A stretch of 64,000 nt of DNA, from NCBI RefSeq assembly GCF_007827975.1, contig NZ_VITT01000037.1. One strand, written 5' to 3'. Under the pieces are notes generated by a model. The model saw only the letters and a list, made by a program, of their open reading frames with translations. It did no database searches and was not told the DNA's origin. The translations under genes and the position numbers were made by a program. Each line of letters begins with the position of its first letter. The stretch's first letter is position 1. This DNA is from Nitrospirillum viridazoti. Its GTDB lineage: Bacteria; Pseudomonadota; Alphaproteobacteria; Azospirillales; Azospirillaceae. Of this stretch, positions 17,112 to 25,801 are shown piece after piece.

Positions 17112-19601
17112 TTGCGCACGTCATCGTTGGCCGTGTGGGCTGCCGCGCTGGTCTTTTCCACAGCACCCGTCGCCTTGGCGGCGGCACCTGCCGGGCCGCC
17201 GTCGGGGCCAGCCGGGGCCCTGCGGGACCTGCCGGCGCAGGACGGCCTGTTGCCGGTGCGGGTCGACAAGGCCGCCGGCAAGATCTTCCTGACCCTGCCG
17301 GCGCCTGCCGCCGACGGCGTGATGGCGCGCTACCTCTACACACCGGCACTGCGCACCGGCCTGGGTTCAGCCCCCACCTTCCTGGACCGGGGGCGGGTGG
17401 GGCAGACGCAGGTGCTGGCCTTCCGCCTGCTGGGCGCCAAGGTCGCCATCCAGTTCGAAAACCCGCGCTTCCGCAACCCCACGGCATCCGGGCCCAGCGC
17501 CGACTTCGCCACTTCCATCGTGTGGATGGGGGACGCCGTGCCCTTGCCCGATGGGCGGATGGCGGTGGACATCGCCAAGTTCCTGACCGCCGACATGCTG
17601 GGCATTGCCAAGTCGCTGGGGCAGGAGGGCGACGCCATCGGCACCGGTGGCGCACCGCAGGGGGCGGGCAAGGGCTTCAGGCTGGACGGGGGCCTCAGCG
17701 CCGCCGATCCCACCTCGCTCAAGCTGTTCCCCGACAACCTGGAGGTCGACGCCATCCAGACCTACACCTCCGACCATCCGGGGGCGGAGGTGGAGAACAT
17801 TGCCCCGGACGCCCGCCAGGTCAGCTTCACCGTCCATCACAGTTTCGTACGCCTGCCGGCCCCCGGCTTCACGCCGCGCGCCTTCGACCCCCGCATGGGC
17901 GGCTTTTCCACCCAGGCGGTGGATTATGGCCGGCCCCTGGGCCAGGACGTGGTGCGTGACGTGGCCAACCGCTTCCGCCTGGAAAAGGTGGATCCGGCCG
18001 CCGCCCGCTCCCGCGTCAAGAAGCCCATCGTCTTCTACCTGGACCGCACGGTGCCGGAGCCGATGCGCACCGCCCTGCTGGAGGGCATCAACTGGTGGGC
18101 CCAGGCCTTCGAGGCCGCCGGCTACATTGACGCCTTCCGGGCGGAGCCGCTGCCCCAGGGCGTGGACCCCATGGACGTGCGCTACAACATCGTCAACTGG
18201 GTGGACCGCGCCACCCGCGGCTGGTCCTACGGGCAGGAGATCGTGGACCCGCGCACGGGCGAGATCGTGAAGGGCATGGTGGTCCTGGGCTCCGAACGGG
18301 TGCGGCAGGATATCCTGATCTTCGAAGGCCTGATGGGGGCGGACAAGGTGGGGGCCGGCGGGCCCAACGATCCGGTCCAGGTGGCGCTGGCCCGGCTGCG
18401 CCAGCTGGGCGCGCATGAAGTGGGCCACGCCCTGGGCTTCGCCCACAATTTCGCCGCCAGCACGCAGGGCCGCGCCTCGGTCATGGACTATCCCGCCCCG
18501 CGCATCGGCCTGGTCGATGGTCATCCCGACCTGTCGGACGCCTACGGTACCGGTGTGGGCGCCTGGGATAGGGCGACGGTGGACTGGCTGTACGGGACTG
18601 CGCCGGCCGGCCAGGATGACCAGGCGGCGGCCGACGCCAAGGCCGCGGCGGCGGTGGCCGCCGGCCTGCGCTATGTCCAGGACGACAACGCCCGCCGGCC
18701 GGACACGGCCCAGCCCTGGGGCGGCCTGTGGGACGACGGCGCCGACCCGGTGGCGGAGCTGACCCGCCTGATGGCCGTGCGCCGCGCCGCCATCGACCAG
18801 TTCGGGCTGAGGGCGTTGGCGCCGGGTGAGGCGGTGGCTGAACTGCGCCGTCGCTTCGTGCCCATCTGGCTGCTGCATCGTTATCAGGTCAACGCCGCCG
18901 CCAAGTCGGTGGGCGGCGTCACCTTCGCCTATGCGGTCAAGGGCGACGGGCGGGAGGCGTCGGTGCCCGTGGCCGCCGACGCCCAGCGCGCCGCCCTGTC
19001 GGCCCTGCTCTCCACCCTGTCGGCCGACCAGCTGCGCGTGCCGGCCGGCCTGTTGCCCCTGCTGTCCGCCGCCCGCAACGGCAGCGACAACCGTCAGTTC
19101 GATATCGAGCTGTTCGCCACCGCCGGCGGCCCGGTGTTTGACCCGCTGGTGGCGGCGGACGTCGCGGCCTCCATCACGCTCAACACCCTGCTGGCGCCCA
19201 CGCGTCTCGCCCGGCTGGCGGCACAGCACGCCGCCGACCCCCAGGCCCTGGGCGTTGGCGAGGTGCTGGAGCGGCTGACGGCCGCCGTGCTGCCGGACAG
19301 GAGCGATGCCGTCAGCCGCCGCGTCGCCTATCGCGCCATCGTCACCATGGCCCAGGTGGCCCGCCGTCCCGGCACCACGCCGGAGGTGGCGGCCCTGCTG
19401 GACCAGCGGGTGCACGAGGTGGCGGAGACCCTGGCGAAAGGCCGGGGCGACGCCGACGAGCGCGCCTGGGCCCTCAGCCTGTCGCGCCAGCTGCTGGACC
19501 CGCAGCAGGCGGACAAACTGCTGGCCGACCATCCGCGTTCGGTGGAGGTTCCCCCGGGCGATCCCATCGGCGGGGAGAGCGACTGGATGGACCTGCCCTG
19601 A
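17112..19601 (+). CDS. Exported zinc metalloprotease (DUF5117/DUF4953 type)
   Basis: 829 residues with signal peptide AVWAAALVFSTAPVALA. A DUF5117-like N-terminal domain is followed by a metallopeptidase domain with HEVGHALGFAH near residue 434, the full HExxHxxGxxH zinc signature of metzincin-like proteases, and a helical C-terminal tail. The most likely start is a TTG at 17112, because GGGGGA lies six bases before it and the signal peptide begins there; no ATG or GTG in frame is close. The 200-base spacer upstream contains a GC hairpin near 17042-17062. Confidence 0.85.
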   Translation: MRTSSLAVWAAALVFSTAPVALAAAPAGPPSGPAGALRDLPAQDGLLPVRVDKAAGKIFLTLPAPAADGVMARYLYTPALRTGLGSAPTFLDRGRVGQTQVLAFRLLGAKVAIQFENPRFRNPTASGPSADFATSIVWMGDAVPLPDGRMAVDIAKFLTADMLGIAKSLGQEGDAIGTGGAPQGAGKGFRLDGGLSAADPTSLKLFPDNLEVDAIQTYTSDHPGAEVENIAPDARQVSFTVHHSFVRLPAPGFTPRAFDPRMGGFSTQAVDYGRPLGQDVVRDVANRFRLEKVDPAAARSRVKKPIVFYLDRTVPEPMRTALLEGINWWAQAFEAAGYIDAFRAEPLPQGVDPMDVRYNIVNWVDRATRGWSYGQEIVDPRTGEIVKGMVVLGSERVRQDILIFEGLMGADKVGAGGPNDPVQVALARLRQLGAHEVGHALGFAHNFAASTQGRASVMDYPAPRIGLVDGHPDLSDAYGTGVGAWDRATVDWLYGTAPAGQDDQAAADAKAAAAVAAGLRYVQDDNARRPDTAQPWGGLWDDGADPVAELTRLMAVRRAAIDQFGLRALAPGEAVAELRRRFVPIWLLHRYQVNAAAKSVGGVTFAYAVKGDGREASVPVAADAQRAALSALLSTLSADQLRVPAGLLPLLSAARNGSDNRQFDIELFATAGGPVFDPLVAADVAASITLNTLLAPTRLARLAAQHAADPQALGVGEVLERLTAAVLPDRSDAVSRRVAYRAIVTMAQVARRPGTTPEVAALLDQRVHEVAETLAKGRGDADERAWALSLSRQLLDPQQADKLLADHPRSVEVPPGDPIGGESDWMDLP

Positions 19602-19605
19602 CCCG

Positions 19606-20364
19606 TCAGGCGCGGCCCGGCTGGGCGTGGAACCAGGCGTCGAAGCCGATGGTGCCCAGGCGGGGCGCGGGGCCAACCGGAACCAGGGAACGTTCGTCCA
19701 GCCGGGCGCCGAAATAGCGGGCCTCGGCATCGCTGACCACGCGGCGCGGGTCATGCGTGGCGTCCAGGTAGCGGGCCACCAGCTCGTTCAGGCGCAGGCG
19801 CTCCGGCCCGGCGATCTCGACCGTGCCGTTGGCGGGCGGGGCCAGGGCGGTCTCCGCCATCAGGGCGGCCACATCATCGGAGGCGATGGGCTGCAGATAG
19901 GCCGGCGACAGGTGGATGGCGCCGTCGACGGCGCCGGCGTTGGCGATGCCGGGCAGGAACTCGAAGAACTGGGTGGACTGCACGATGGTGTAGGGGATGC
20001 CGGCGGCCTTGATCAGGCGTTCCTGCGCCAGCTTGCCCCGGAAATAGCCGCTATCCTGCAGGCCTTCCGTGCCCACCACCGACAGCGCCACATGATGGCG
20101 TACACCGGCGGCCGCTTCCGCCGCCAGCAGGTTGCGGCCGGAGGTCTGGAAGAACGCCAGCACCGCCGTGTCTTCGAAGGAGGGGGAGTTGGCGAGATCC
20201 AGCACCACGTCGGCGCCCACCAGCACCTGCGCCAGGCCGGCGCCGGTCAGGGTGTCGACACCGGTGCTGGGCGCGGCCGCCACGGCCTCATGGCCGGCGT
20301 CGCGCAGAATTTTGACGGTCTTGCCGCCGATCAGGCCAGTGCCGCCGATAACCACGATCTTCAT
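19606..20364 (-). CDS. NmrA-like NAD(P)-binding protein
   Basis: 252 residues starting MKIVVIGGTGLIGGKTV, the GxxGxxG loop of atypical SDR/NmrA proteins. The Tyr-x3-Lys catalytic pair is not evident; GYFRGKLAQE and the later PYTIVQSTQFFEF match the NmrA-like branch, which often senses redox cofactors or acts on quinones. The ATG at 20364 has AAGGGG nine bases upstream. It converges with the metalloprotease gene (four bases between stops) and is divergent from the alpha/beta hydrolase. Confidence 0.85.
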   Translation of the reverse strand: MKIVVIGGTGLIGGKTVKILRDAGHEAVAAAPSTGVDTLTGAGLAQVLVGADVVLDLANSPSFEDTAVLAFFQTSGRNLLAAEAAAGVRHHVALSVVGTEGLQDSGYFRGKLAQERLIKAAGIPYTIVQSTQFFEFLPGIANAGAVDGAIHLSPAYLQPIASDDVAALMAETALAPPANGTVEIAGPERLRLNELVARYLDATHDPRRVVSDAEARYFGARLDERSLVPVGPAPRLGTIGFDAWFHAQPGRA

Positions 20365-20522
20365 GATGCTACCCCTTGCTGTCGAATGTGCCGCCATGGC
20401 GGCCGCATCGACCCTATGACGAGGGGGGATGGGGCCAGTGTGACATGGGGCCAAAAAAAGTTTGTGCCGTCGCGGCGCCGGGTCGCTAGGGTCGTCGCAA
20501 AATTGTTTGAACGGGGAAACGC

Positions 20523-21650
20523 ATGTTGAAGGTTGCCATCATCCTGGGCATTGTCCCGGCCCTCGCCACCATCCTGGCCGTTGCGCCGGCCCTGGCGGCC
20601 CCGCCGCCCGACACCCGCGCCATCCTGGGCACGGTGGGCAAGGTGGTCTCCGCCAACGGCATCGACGAGGCCAAGGCGGTGGAGATCGGCGGCATCCAGC
20701 AATGGATCACCGTGCGCGGCAAGGACAGGCGCAACCCTATCCTGCTGGTCATCCACGGCGGCCCGGCGGCGCCCGAGCTGCCCACCCGCTATCTGTTCGA
20801 GGCGCCGTGGACCGACTATTTCACCGTGGTGGAATGGGACCAGCGCGGATCGGGCAAGACCTATCTGCTGAACGACCCGGCCAAGATCGCGCCCACCTTG
20901 AGCGCCGACCGCATCGTGCGCGACGCGGAGGAACTGGTGGGCTATCTGCGCGCCACCTATGGCAAGCAGAAGGTTTTCGCCATGGGCCACTCCTGGGGCA
21001 CCATCATCGGCCTGAACTTGGCCGCCCGGCGGCCCGACTGGCTGTACGCCTATATCGGCGCCGGCCAGATCATCGACACCGTGGCGGCGGAGAAGGTCAA
21101 CTACGCCTGGGTGCTGGACGAGGCGAAGCGGCGGGGTGACGCCCAGGCGGTGCGCGAGCTGCAGAGCATCGCTCCCTACCCGGAAAAGGACGACAGCCTG
21201 CCCATCGACAAGCTGGGGACGGAGCGCAAGTGGTCCGTGAAGTTCGGCGGCCTGACCTATGGCCGCGACAATTACGACTATTGGGAAAACGCCGAAAAGA
21301 TTTCGCCGGACTATTCCGATGCCGACTTCAAGGCCATCGACCAGGGCAGCGGCTTTTCCCTGCCCAAGCTGCTGCCCGACCTGGCCGGGGCCAACTTCAC
21401 CGGACTGACGAAGCTGGACTGCCCCCTCATCATCTTCGCCGGCCGGCATGACTACACCACGCCGTCGGAACCGGTGCAGGCCTGGTTCCGCAAGCTGTCG
21501 GCCCCGTCCAAGCGCTTCGTCTGGTTCGAGAACTCCGCCCATATGATGTATGGCGAGGAACCGGGCCGGGTGCTAGTCCACCTGGTGCAAGACGCGCGGC
21601 CGCTGGCGGCGGCCGTGGGCGACGTGGCGCCGGAGGCGGAGGGCCCGTGA
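20523..21650 (+). CDS. Exported alpha/beta hydrolase (proline iminopeptidase-like)
   Basis: 375 residues. A Sec signal ends near APALAAPP. The hydrolase core has the oxyanion motif HGGPAAPE, WDQRGSGKT and the nucleophile elbow GHSWGT, the S33 peptidase pattern; late Asp (AGRHDYTTP) and His (ENSAHMM) complete the triad. An exported S33 enzyme could be an aminopeptidase or an esterase. AACGGGGAAAC precedes the ATG. The cupin gene follows after 46 bases and may be cotranscribed. Confidence 0.88.
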   Translation: MLKVAIILGIVPALATILAVAPALAAPPPDTRAILGTVGKVVSANGIDEAKAVEIGGIQQWITVRGKDRRNPILLVIHGGPAAPELPTRYLFEAPWTDYFTVVEWDQRGSGKTYLLNDPAKIAPTLSADRIVRDAEELVGYLRATYGKQKVFAMGHSWGTIIGLNLAARRPDWLYAYIGAGQIIDTVAAEKVNYAWVLDEAKRRGDAQAVRELQSIAPYPEKDDSLPIDKLGTERKWSVKFGGLTYGRDNYDYWENAEKISPDYSDADFKAIDQGSGFSLPKLLPDLAGANFTGLTKLDCPLIIFAGRHDYTTPSEPVQAWFRKLSAPSKRFVWFENSAHMMYGEEPGRVLVHLVQDARPLAAAVGDVAPEAEGP

Positions 21651-21696
21651 TTGGGCTCGTGGGTTGAGGCGCCCCTGAGCTGAAGGAGGACGGGCG

Positions 21697-22374
21697 ATGA
21701 TGCGGCTGAACGACGATCTGACCGTGCGTACGGCGGTGCATGCCGGTGGCATGGATTGGGTGCCCAGCCCGTCGCCGGGCGTGGACCGCCGCATGCTGTC
21801 GCGCATCGGGGATGAGAAGGCGCGCGCCACCTCCATCGTCCGCTATGCCGCCGGCAGCCGCTTCCCCACCCATGGCCATCCGGGCGGGGAGGAGTTCCTG
21901 GTGCTGGACGGCGTGTTCCAGGATGAAACGGGCGATTTCCCCGCCGGCACCTATGTCCGCAACCCGCCCGGCACGGCCCATGCCCCCGGTTCCGTCCCCG
22001 GCTGCGTCATCTTCGTGAAGCTGTGGCAGTTCCGGGCCGATGACCAGGCCCGCGTCGTCTTCCAGCCCGGCGAGGGGGAGGCGCTGCCGGTCCGCCCCGG
22101 CGTTGGACGGGCCCTGCGCCTGTTCGCCGACGGGCATGAAGAGGTGCGGCTGGAGGACTGGCGGCCGGACGCCGAGGTGCGTATGGCCAATCCGCAGGGC
22201 CTGGAACTGCTGGTCGTGGCCGGCGGCCTTATCGAAAGGGGAGAGACGTTCCACCCCCAGTCCTGGCTGCGCCTGCCCGCCGGCCCGGACCTGGTGGTCC
22301 ATACCGGCGGGCAGGGCGCCCGCGTCTGGCTGAAGGCCGCGCCGCTGCTGCACCCGGATGTTTGCGCCTTCTGA
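21697..22374 (+). CDS. ChrR-like double cupin protein
   Basis: 225 residues. The first half has HGHPGGEEFLVLDGVF and PPGTAHAPG, the metal-binding His/Glu pattern of the ChrR cupin domain; the second half repeats a cupin-like strand order without clear metal ligands. In ChrR this domain senses oxidative stress and controls a sigma factor, but the anti-sigma zinc domain is absent here. GAAGGAGG precedes the ATG. Its stop abuts the convergent DUF4199 gene. Confidence 0.85.
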   Translation: MMRLNDDLTVRTAVHAGGMDWVPSPSPGVDRRMLSRIGDEKARATSIVRYAAGSRFPTHGHPGGEEFLVLDGVFQDETGDFPAGTYVRNPPGTAHAPGSVPGCVIFVKLWQFRADDQARVVFQPGEGEALPVRPGVGRALRLFADGHEEVRLEDWRPDAEVRMANPQGLELLVVAGGLIERGETFHPQSWLRLPAGPDLVVHTGGQGARVWLKAAPLLHPDVCAF

Positions 22375-22923
22375 TCAGGCCAAGACCGGCGCGCGCCGGG
22401 CGGGCCAGAAGCGGCTGTTGCGCAGCAGGCCGGCGGAAACCAGCGACACCAGCACGCCGACGGGGAAGATCTCATTGAAGGTCAAGGACAGGCGGTAGAA
22501 GGGGTTGGCGTACTTCGCCCTCATCTTGTCCATCTCCGCCGTCAGGGCGGCCAAGGCTTCGTCCGAGGCGCCCTTGGCCTTTTCCTGGCTGATCATGGCC
22601 TGGGCGTAGTCGTTGACATAGTCCATGTGGTTCAGGGCCTGCGTCACTTCCCACGCCAGGGCGTAGATCACCCCGCCGACGACACTGATGCCCAGGCCCA
22701 GGAACAAGGCGGGCCAGAAGCGGATGACGCCGCCCAGGGCGGTGTCGCGGTGGCGCTTCACCGCCAGGAAGATGGTACTGAGCGCCACCAGCATGGTGGC
22801 GTAGCCCAGGGCCATCTCCACGGCCATGGGCAGGTGCCCGTGTGGGACCGTGGTCAGGACCCCCATGGCCAGGCCGGAGATGAGGCCGGCGGCCAGGCCG
22901 TAGGTCAGTATTTTGCGCAGCAT
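22375..22923 (-). CDS. DUF4199 membrane protein
   Basis: 182 residues with four hydrophobic segments (about 7-25, 36-54, 70-92, 148-168) and a charged loop between the third and fourth; arrangement and length fit DUF4199, a family of unknown function. It lies 130 bases behind a membrane-bound LuxR-type gene on the same strand, probably as one transcript. Confidence 0.85.
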   Translation of the reverse strand: MLRKILTYGLAAGLISGLAMGVLTTVPHGHLPMAVEMALGYATMLVALSTIFLAVKRHRDTALGGVIRFWPALFLGLGISVVGGVIYALAWEVTQALNHMDYVNDYAQAMISQEKAKGASDEALAALTAEMDKMRAKYANPFYRLSLTFNEIFPVGVLVSLVSAGLLRNSRFWPARRAPVLA

Positions 22924-23053
22924 GCGAACGCCCCTTCGGTTCCGTGTGATCCGTGCCCCTCACTGGCCCGCAAACCCGACCGCGGGCAATCGCCCGAACG
23001 GGTGATTTGGCCGGAATCACCCATCATTCAGGGCACTCGGCTCCCGGTGCCCT

Positions 23054-23563
23054 TCAGGGCACTAGACCCAGCTCTCGGGCGCGGTTGACGGCGTCGGTGC
23101 GGCGCTGCGCGCCCAGCTTCTCGAACAGCCGGGCCAGGTGCGTCTTCACCGTGTTGGGCGAGATGTCCAGCACCAGCGCGATCTCCTTGTTGGAGCGCCC
23201 GGCCGCCAGCTCACGCAATACCGCCATCTCGCGCGCGCTGATGCCCAAGCCGGCCTGGGCCTGGACGTTGCCCTCGGCCGGCAGCGGCGGGGCGGGGCGC
23301 ATGAGCCGCATGCCCACCATCACGCCCAGGGCCAGGAAGGCCGCCGCGATCAAGAGGATATAGATATCGTCGGAATGGGCGCGGGCCAGGCGCAGGTAAT
23401 CCAGCCACTGCAGGACCGCCGTGCCCGCGGCCAGCGCCAGGCCGTAGAGCGCCACGCGCCGCGCAGCCGGCAGCCAGTCCGCCCGGCGCTGGAGCGCCGC
23501 CCGCGTTCGTTGCGGCAACAGGCGCTGCGGCAACAGGCGCTGCGGCAACACAGGACGGCGCAT
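23054..23563 (-). CDS. Membrane-anchored LuxR-type transcriptional regulator
   Basis: 169 residues. Two hydrophobic helices (about 38-55 and 67-86) precede a C-terminal GerE/LuxR helix-turn-helix: LSAREMAVLRELAAGRSNKEIA-type sequence ending NTVKTHLARLFEKLG. No receiver domain is present. The first 20 residues come from a 15-base tandem repeat (LLPQR units). Similar membrane LuxR/DUF4199 pairs occur in other alphaproteobacteria, pointing to a self-contained envelope signal module; the signal is unknown. Confidence 0.85.
   Translation of the reverse strand: MRRPVLPQRLLPQRLLPQRTRAALQRRADWLPAARRVALYGLALAAGTAVLQWLDYLRLARAHSDDIYILLIAAAFLALGVMVGMRLMRPAPPLPAEGNVQAQAGLGISAREMAVLRELAAGRSNKEIALVLDISPNTVKTHLARLFEKLGAQRRTDAVNRARELGLVP
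23505..23550. repeat. 15-bp tandem repeat in the LuxR-type gene start
   Basis: The unit GGCGCTGCGGCAACA occurs at 23521-23535 and 23536-23550 with a partial third copy before it. It encodes repeated LLPQR at the N-terminus. The unit is divisible by three, so copy number changes would alter length and not frame. Confidence 0.8.
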
Positions 23564-23649
23564 GGGTTTCCTTCAGGCTGATCAGACCGTTCGCCATGAA
23601 GGTCCGCCGGGGCCCGCCCCGCTGTCAAGGTGGCCCCTGTCAAGGGACC

Positions 23650-24564
23650 TCAGCCTGCGGCGTAGGCCACCGCGATACGGGCGGCCAATGCCGCGTTGTT
23701 CTTCACCAGGGCGATGTTGGCCCTCAGGCTGCGGCCGCCGGATAACTCGTTGATGCGGGCCAGCAGGAAGGGCGTCAGGTCCTTGCGGCTGATGCCCCGG
23801 GAGTCGGCCTCCGCCACCGCGTCCGTGATGGTGCCGTCGATGAAGGCCGGGTCCAGGGCGTCTGCCTCGGGGATGGGGTTGGCGATCATGATGCCGGTGC
23901 CGCAGCCCAGATCGCGGTGCAGGCGCATGGCGGCGGCGATCTCCTCAGCGCTGTCCAGGCGATGGTCGGCCTTGTGGCCGCTGTTGCGGGTGAAGAAGGC
24001 GGGGAAGTCGTCGCTGCCATAGGCGATGACGGGCACGCGCTGGGTCTCCAGGAACTCCAGCGTCTTGGGGATGTCCAGGATGGATTTAACCCCGGCGCAG
24101 ACCACGGTGGTGGGCGTGCGGCCCAGCTCCGTCAGGTCGGCGGAGATGTCGAAGGTGGCCTCCGCCCCCCGGTGCACGCCGCCCACGCCGCCGGTGGCGA
24201 ACAGGGCGATACCGGCCAGGTCGGCGAGGCGCATGGTGGCGGACACGGTGGTGCCGGCGCTGCCCTGCCGCACCATGACCGCGGCGAGGTCCCGGCTGGA
24301 GGCCTTCACCACGCCCCTGGCCTGGGCCAGGTCCTCAAGCTCCACCCCCGTCAGGCCGGCGCGGGCCACGCCCCGCACCACCGCGATGGTGGCAGGGACG
24401 GCGCCGTTGGCGCGCACCACATCCTCCACCGCCAGCGCCGTTTCCAGGTTGGCGGGGTAGGGCATGCCATGGGTGATGATGGTGGATTCCAGCGCCACCA
24501 CTGGCCGGCCGGCGGCCAGCGCGTCGGCAACCTCGGGACTGAGGACGGGCTTCAGGAGAGACAT
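23650..24564 (-). CDS. psuG: Pseudouridine-5-phosphate glycosidase
   Basis: 304 residues matching PsuG over its length: VALESTIITHGMPYP at the start, KASSRDLA, TTVSATM, and GGVGGVHRGAEATFDISADL. The enzyme reversibly cleaves pseudouridine 5-phosphate to uracil and ribose 5-phosphate, with Mn and a Lys Schiff base. It begins eight bases after the stop of the PfkB kinase that would make its substrate, so the pair forms a pseudouridine catabolic operon. The stretch upstream of 24564 in the same frame is open but unrelated. Confidence 0.95.
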   Translation of the reverse strand: MSLLKPVLSPEVADALAAGRPVVALESTIITHGMPYPANLETALAVEDVVRANGAVPATIAVVRGVARAGLTGVELEDLAQARGVVKASSRDLAAVMVRQGSAGTTVSATMRLADLAGIALFATGGVGGVHRGAEATFDISADLTELGRTPTTVVCAGVKSILDIPKTLEFLETQRVPVIAYGSDDFPAFFTRNSGHKADHRLDSAEEIAAAMRLHRDLGCGTGIMIANPIPEADALDPAFIDGTITDAVAEADSRGISRKDLTPFLLARINELSGGRSLRANIALVKNNAALAARIAVAYAAG

Positions 24565-24572
24565 CGGGGACC

Positions 24573-25679
24573 TCAAATCGTCAGGCGGTGCAGGTTGGCG
24601 GCCAGCAATTGCGGCGACAGGCCGGGATGGACGCTGGCTTTGCTTTCGGTGGTCAGCGCCCCCACCAGGGCGCCGGTCCTGGCGGCGGCCAGCAGGCCGT
24701 CGCCGGCCACCAGGCGGTGCAGGGTGCCGGCGATCATGGCGTCGCCGGCGCCGGTGGTGTCGATGGGCTGGGCAGGTACGGCCGCGAAGGTGGCGGCTGT
24801 GTCGTCGCCGGCGACGGCCGTGCCCTGGGCGCCCAGGGTGACGACGGCGCCGGCCGTCCCCCGGCTTCGCAGGCCCTGGGCCGCCGCCCACGCGCCGTCC
24901 AGCCCGGCATGGTGGCTGCCCAGCAGGGCGTTGGCCTCATCCAGATTCATGAACAGCAGGTCGATGCCGGTGAGGTCGGCGGGTAGGCGCGCCAGCTTGG
25001 GGATGGAGACGGCGTCGATGGCCAAGTGGAAGCGGGCGCCCCGCCGCCGCTCCACCAAGGCCGCCAGGGTCGCGGCCGGCAGGTTGCAGTCGGCGAAGAC
25101 CCAGCTGGCCGCCGCCAGGTGTGGCCAGGCGCGATCCAGCACGACGGGGGTGAACAGGTCGAAGATGCGCATGTCGGCGGCGGCCACGGCCAGGTCGCCG
25201 TCTGGGCCCAGGATGGCGGCGTATTCGGCGGTGGGGGCCTCCGCCGTGGTTGCCGCCTGGCTGACGTCCACGCCGATGGTGCGCAGGTGGTTTAGGATTT
25301 CGCGCCCCGCCTCATCCTCCCCCACCAGGGAGACCAGGGCGGTGGGCACCGCCAGGCGGGCCAGGTTCTCCGCCACGTTGCGGGCGACACCGCCGGGGCT
25401 GCGCATGCCGGTCACGGGGTTGGAGGTGGCCGGCACCAGGGGGGCCAGCGCCTGGTACTTGCGGTCCAGCACCGCCCCGCCCAGGCAGACCACGCGGCGC
25501 CCGGCCGGCAGGATGTAGCCCCGGCCCAGCAGCCGGCCCTTCTGCGTCAGGCTGACGACATGGGCGGCGACGGTGGAACGGGCCAGACCCAGGGTGTCGG
25601 CCATGTCCTGCTGGCTGACGAAGGGGTTGGCCTCGATGGCGGCCAATACCGCGCGTTCCTGGTCGCTGAGGTTGGTCAT
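24573..25679 (-). CDS. psuK: Pseudouridine kinase, PfkB family, with N-terminal winged helix
   Basis: 368 residues. An N-terminal winged helix (about residues 5-50, ERAVLAAIEANPFVSQQDMA) is joined to a PfkB kinase with GGVARNVAENLARL and the catalytic DTTGAGDAM. HTH-PfkB fusions next to psuG are pseudouridine kinases that phosphorylate the nucleoside for PsuG. The helix-turn-helix suggests self-regulation, and two palindromes lie upstream (25712-25741). A longer start at 25727 would sit inside these palindromes, so 25679 is preferred. Confidence 0.9.
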   Translation of the reverse strand: MTNLSDQERAVLAAIEANPFVSQQDMADTLGLARSTVAAHVVSLTQKGRLLGRGYILPAGRRVVCLGGAVLDRKYQALAPLVPATSNPVTGMRSPGGVARNVAENLARLAVPTALVSLVGEDEAGREILNHLRTIGVDVSQAATTAEAPTAEYAAILGPDGDLAVAAADMRIFDLFTPVVLDRAWPHLAAASWVFADCNLPAATLAALVERRRGARFHLAIDAVSIPKLARLPADLTGIDLLFMNLDEANALLGSHHAGLDGAWAAAQGLRSRGTAGAVVTLGAQGTAVAGDDTAATFAAVPAQPIDTTGAGDAMIAGTLHRLVAGDGLLAAARTGALVGALTTESKASVHPGLSPQLLAANLHRLTI

Positions 25680-25711
25680 GGGGTATCCGCTGGGACGTCT
25701 TTCGACGTTAT

Positions 25712-25741
25712 AAACACATGTTTCCATAAAAACATATGTTT
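25712..25741. promoter_or_regulatory. Two AAACAYATGTTT palindromes upstream of psuK
   Basis: AAACACATGTTT (25712-25723) and AAACATATGTTT (25730-25741) are two 12-base near-identical palindromes with an 18-base repeat distance. They lie 33 to 62 bases before the psuK start. The paired arrangement is that of an operator for a dimeric regulator, possibly the helix-turn-helix of PsuK itself. Confidence 0.6.
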
Positions 25742-25753
25742 TGCAGCGCCGAC

Positions 25754-25780
25754 TGTCACGTTTCGGCCCATCCGCTCGTC
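25754..25780 (+). promoter_or_regulatory. Predicted ECF41 promoter
   Basis: TGTCACG (25754-25760) is followed after 16 bases by CGTC (25777-25780). ECF41 sigma factors recognise TGTCACA in the -35 region and CGTC in the -10 region. The site lies directly in front of the ECF41 gene, as expected for autoregulation, with start of transcription near 25787. Confidence 0.65.
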
Positions 25781-25801
25781 CTGTCGTCAGGAATGACCGC
25801 G

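Noticed and set aside
17367..19754. Minus-strand open frame of about 795 codons opposite the metalloprotease
   Set aside because: Composition is that of an antisense shadow (GRRQ-, HGH-rich) and the plus strand encodes an intact HExxHxxGxxH protease with signal peptide.
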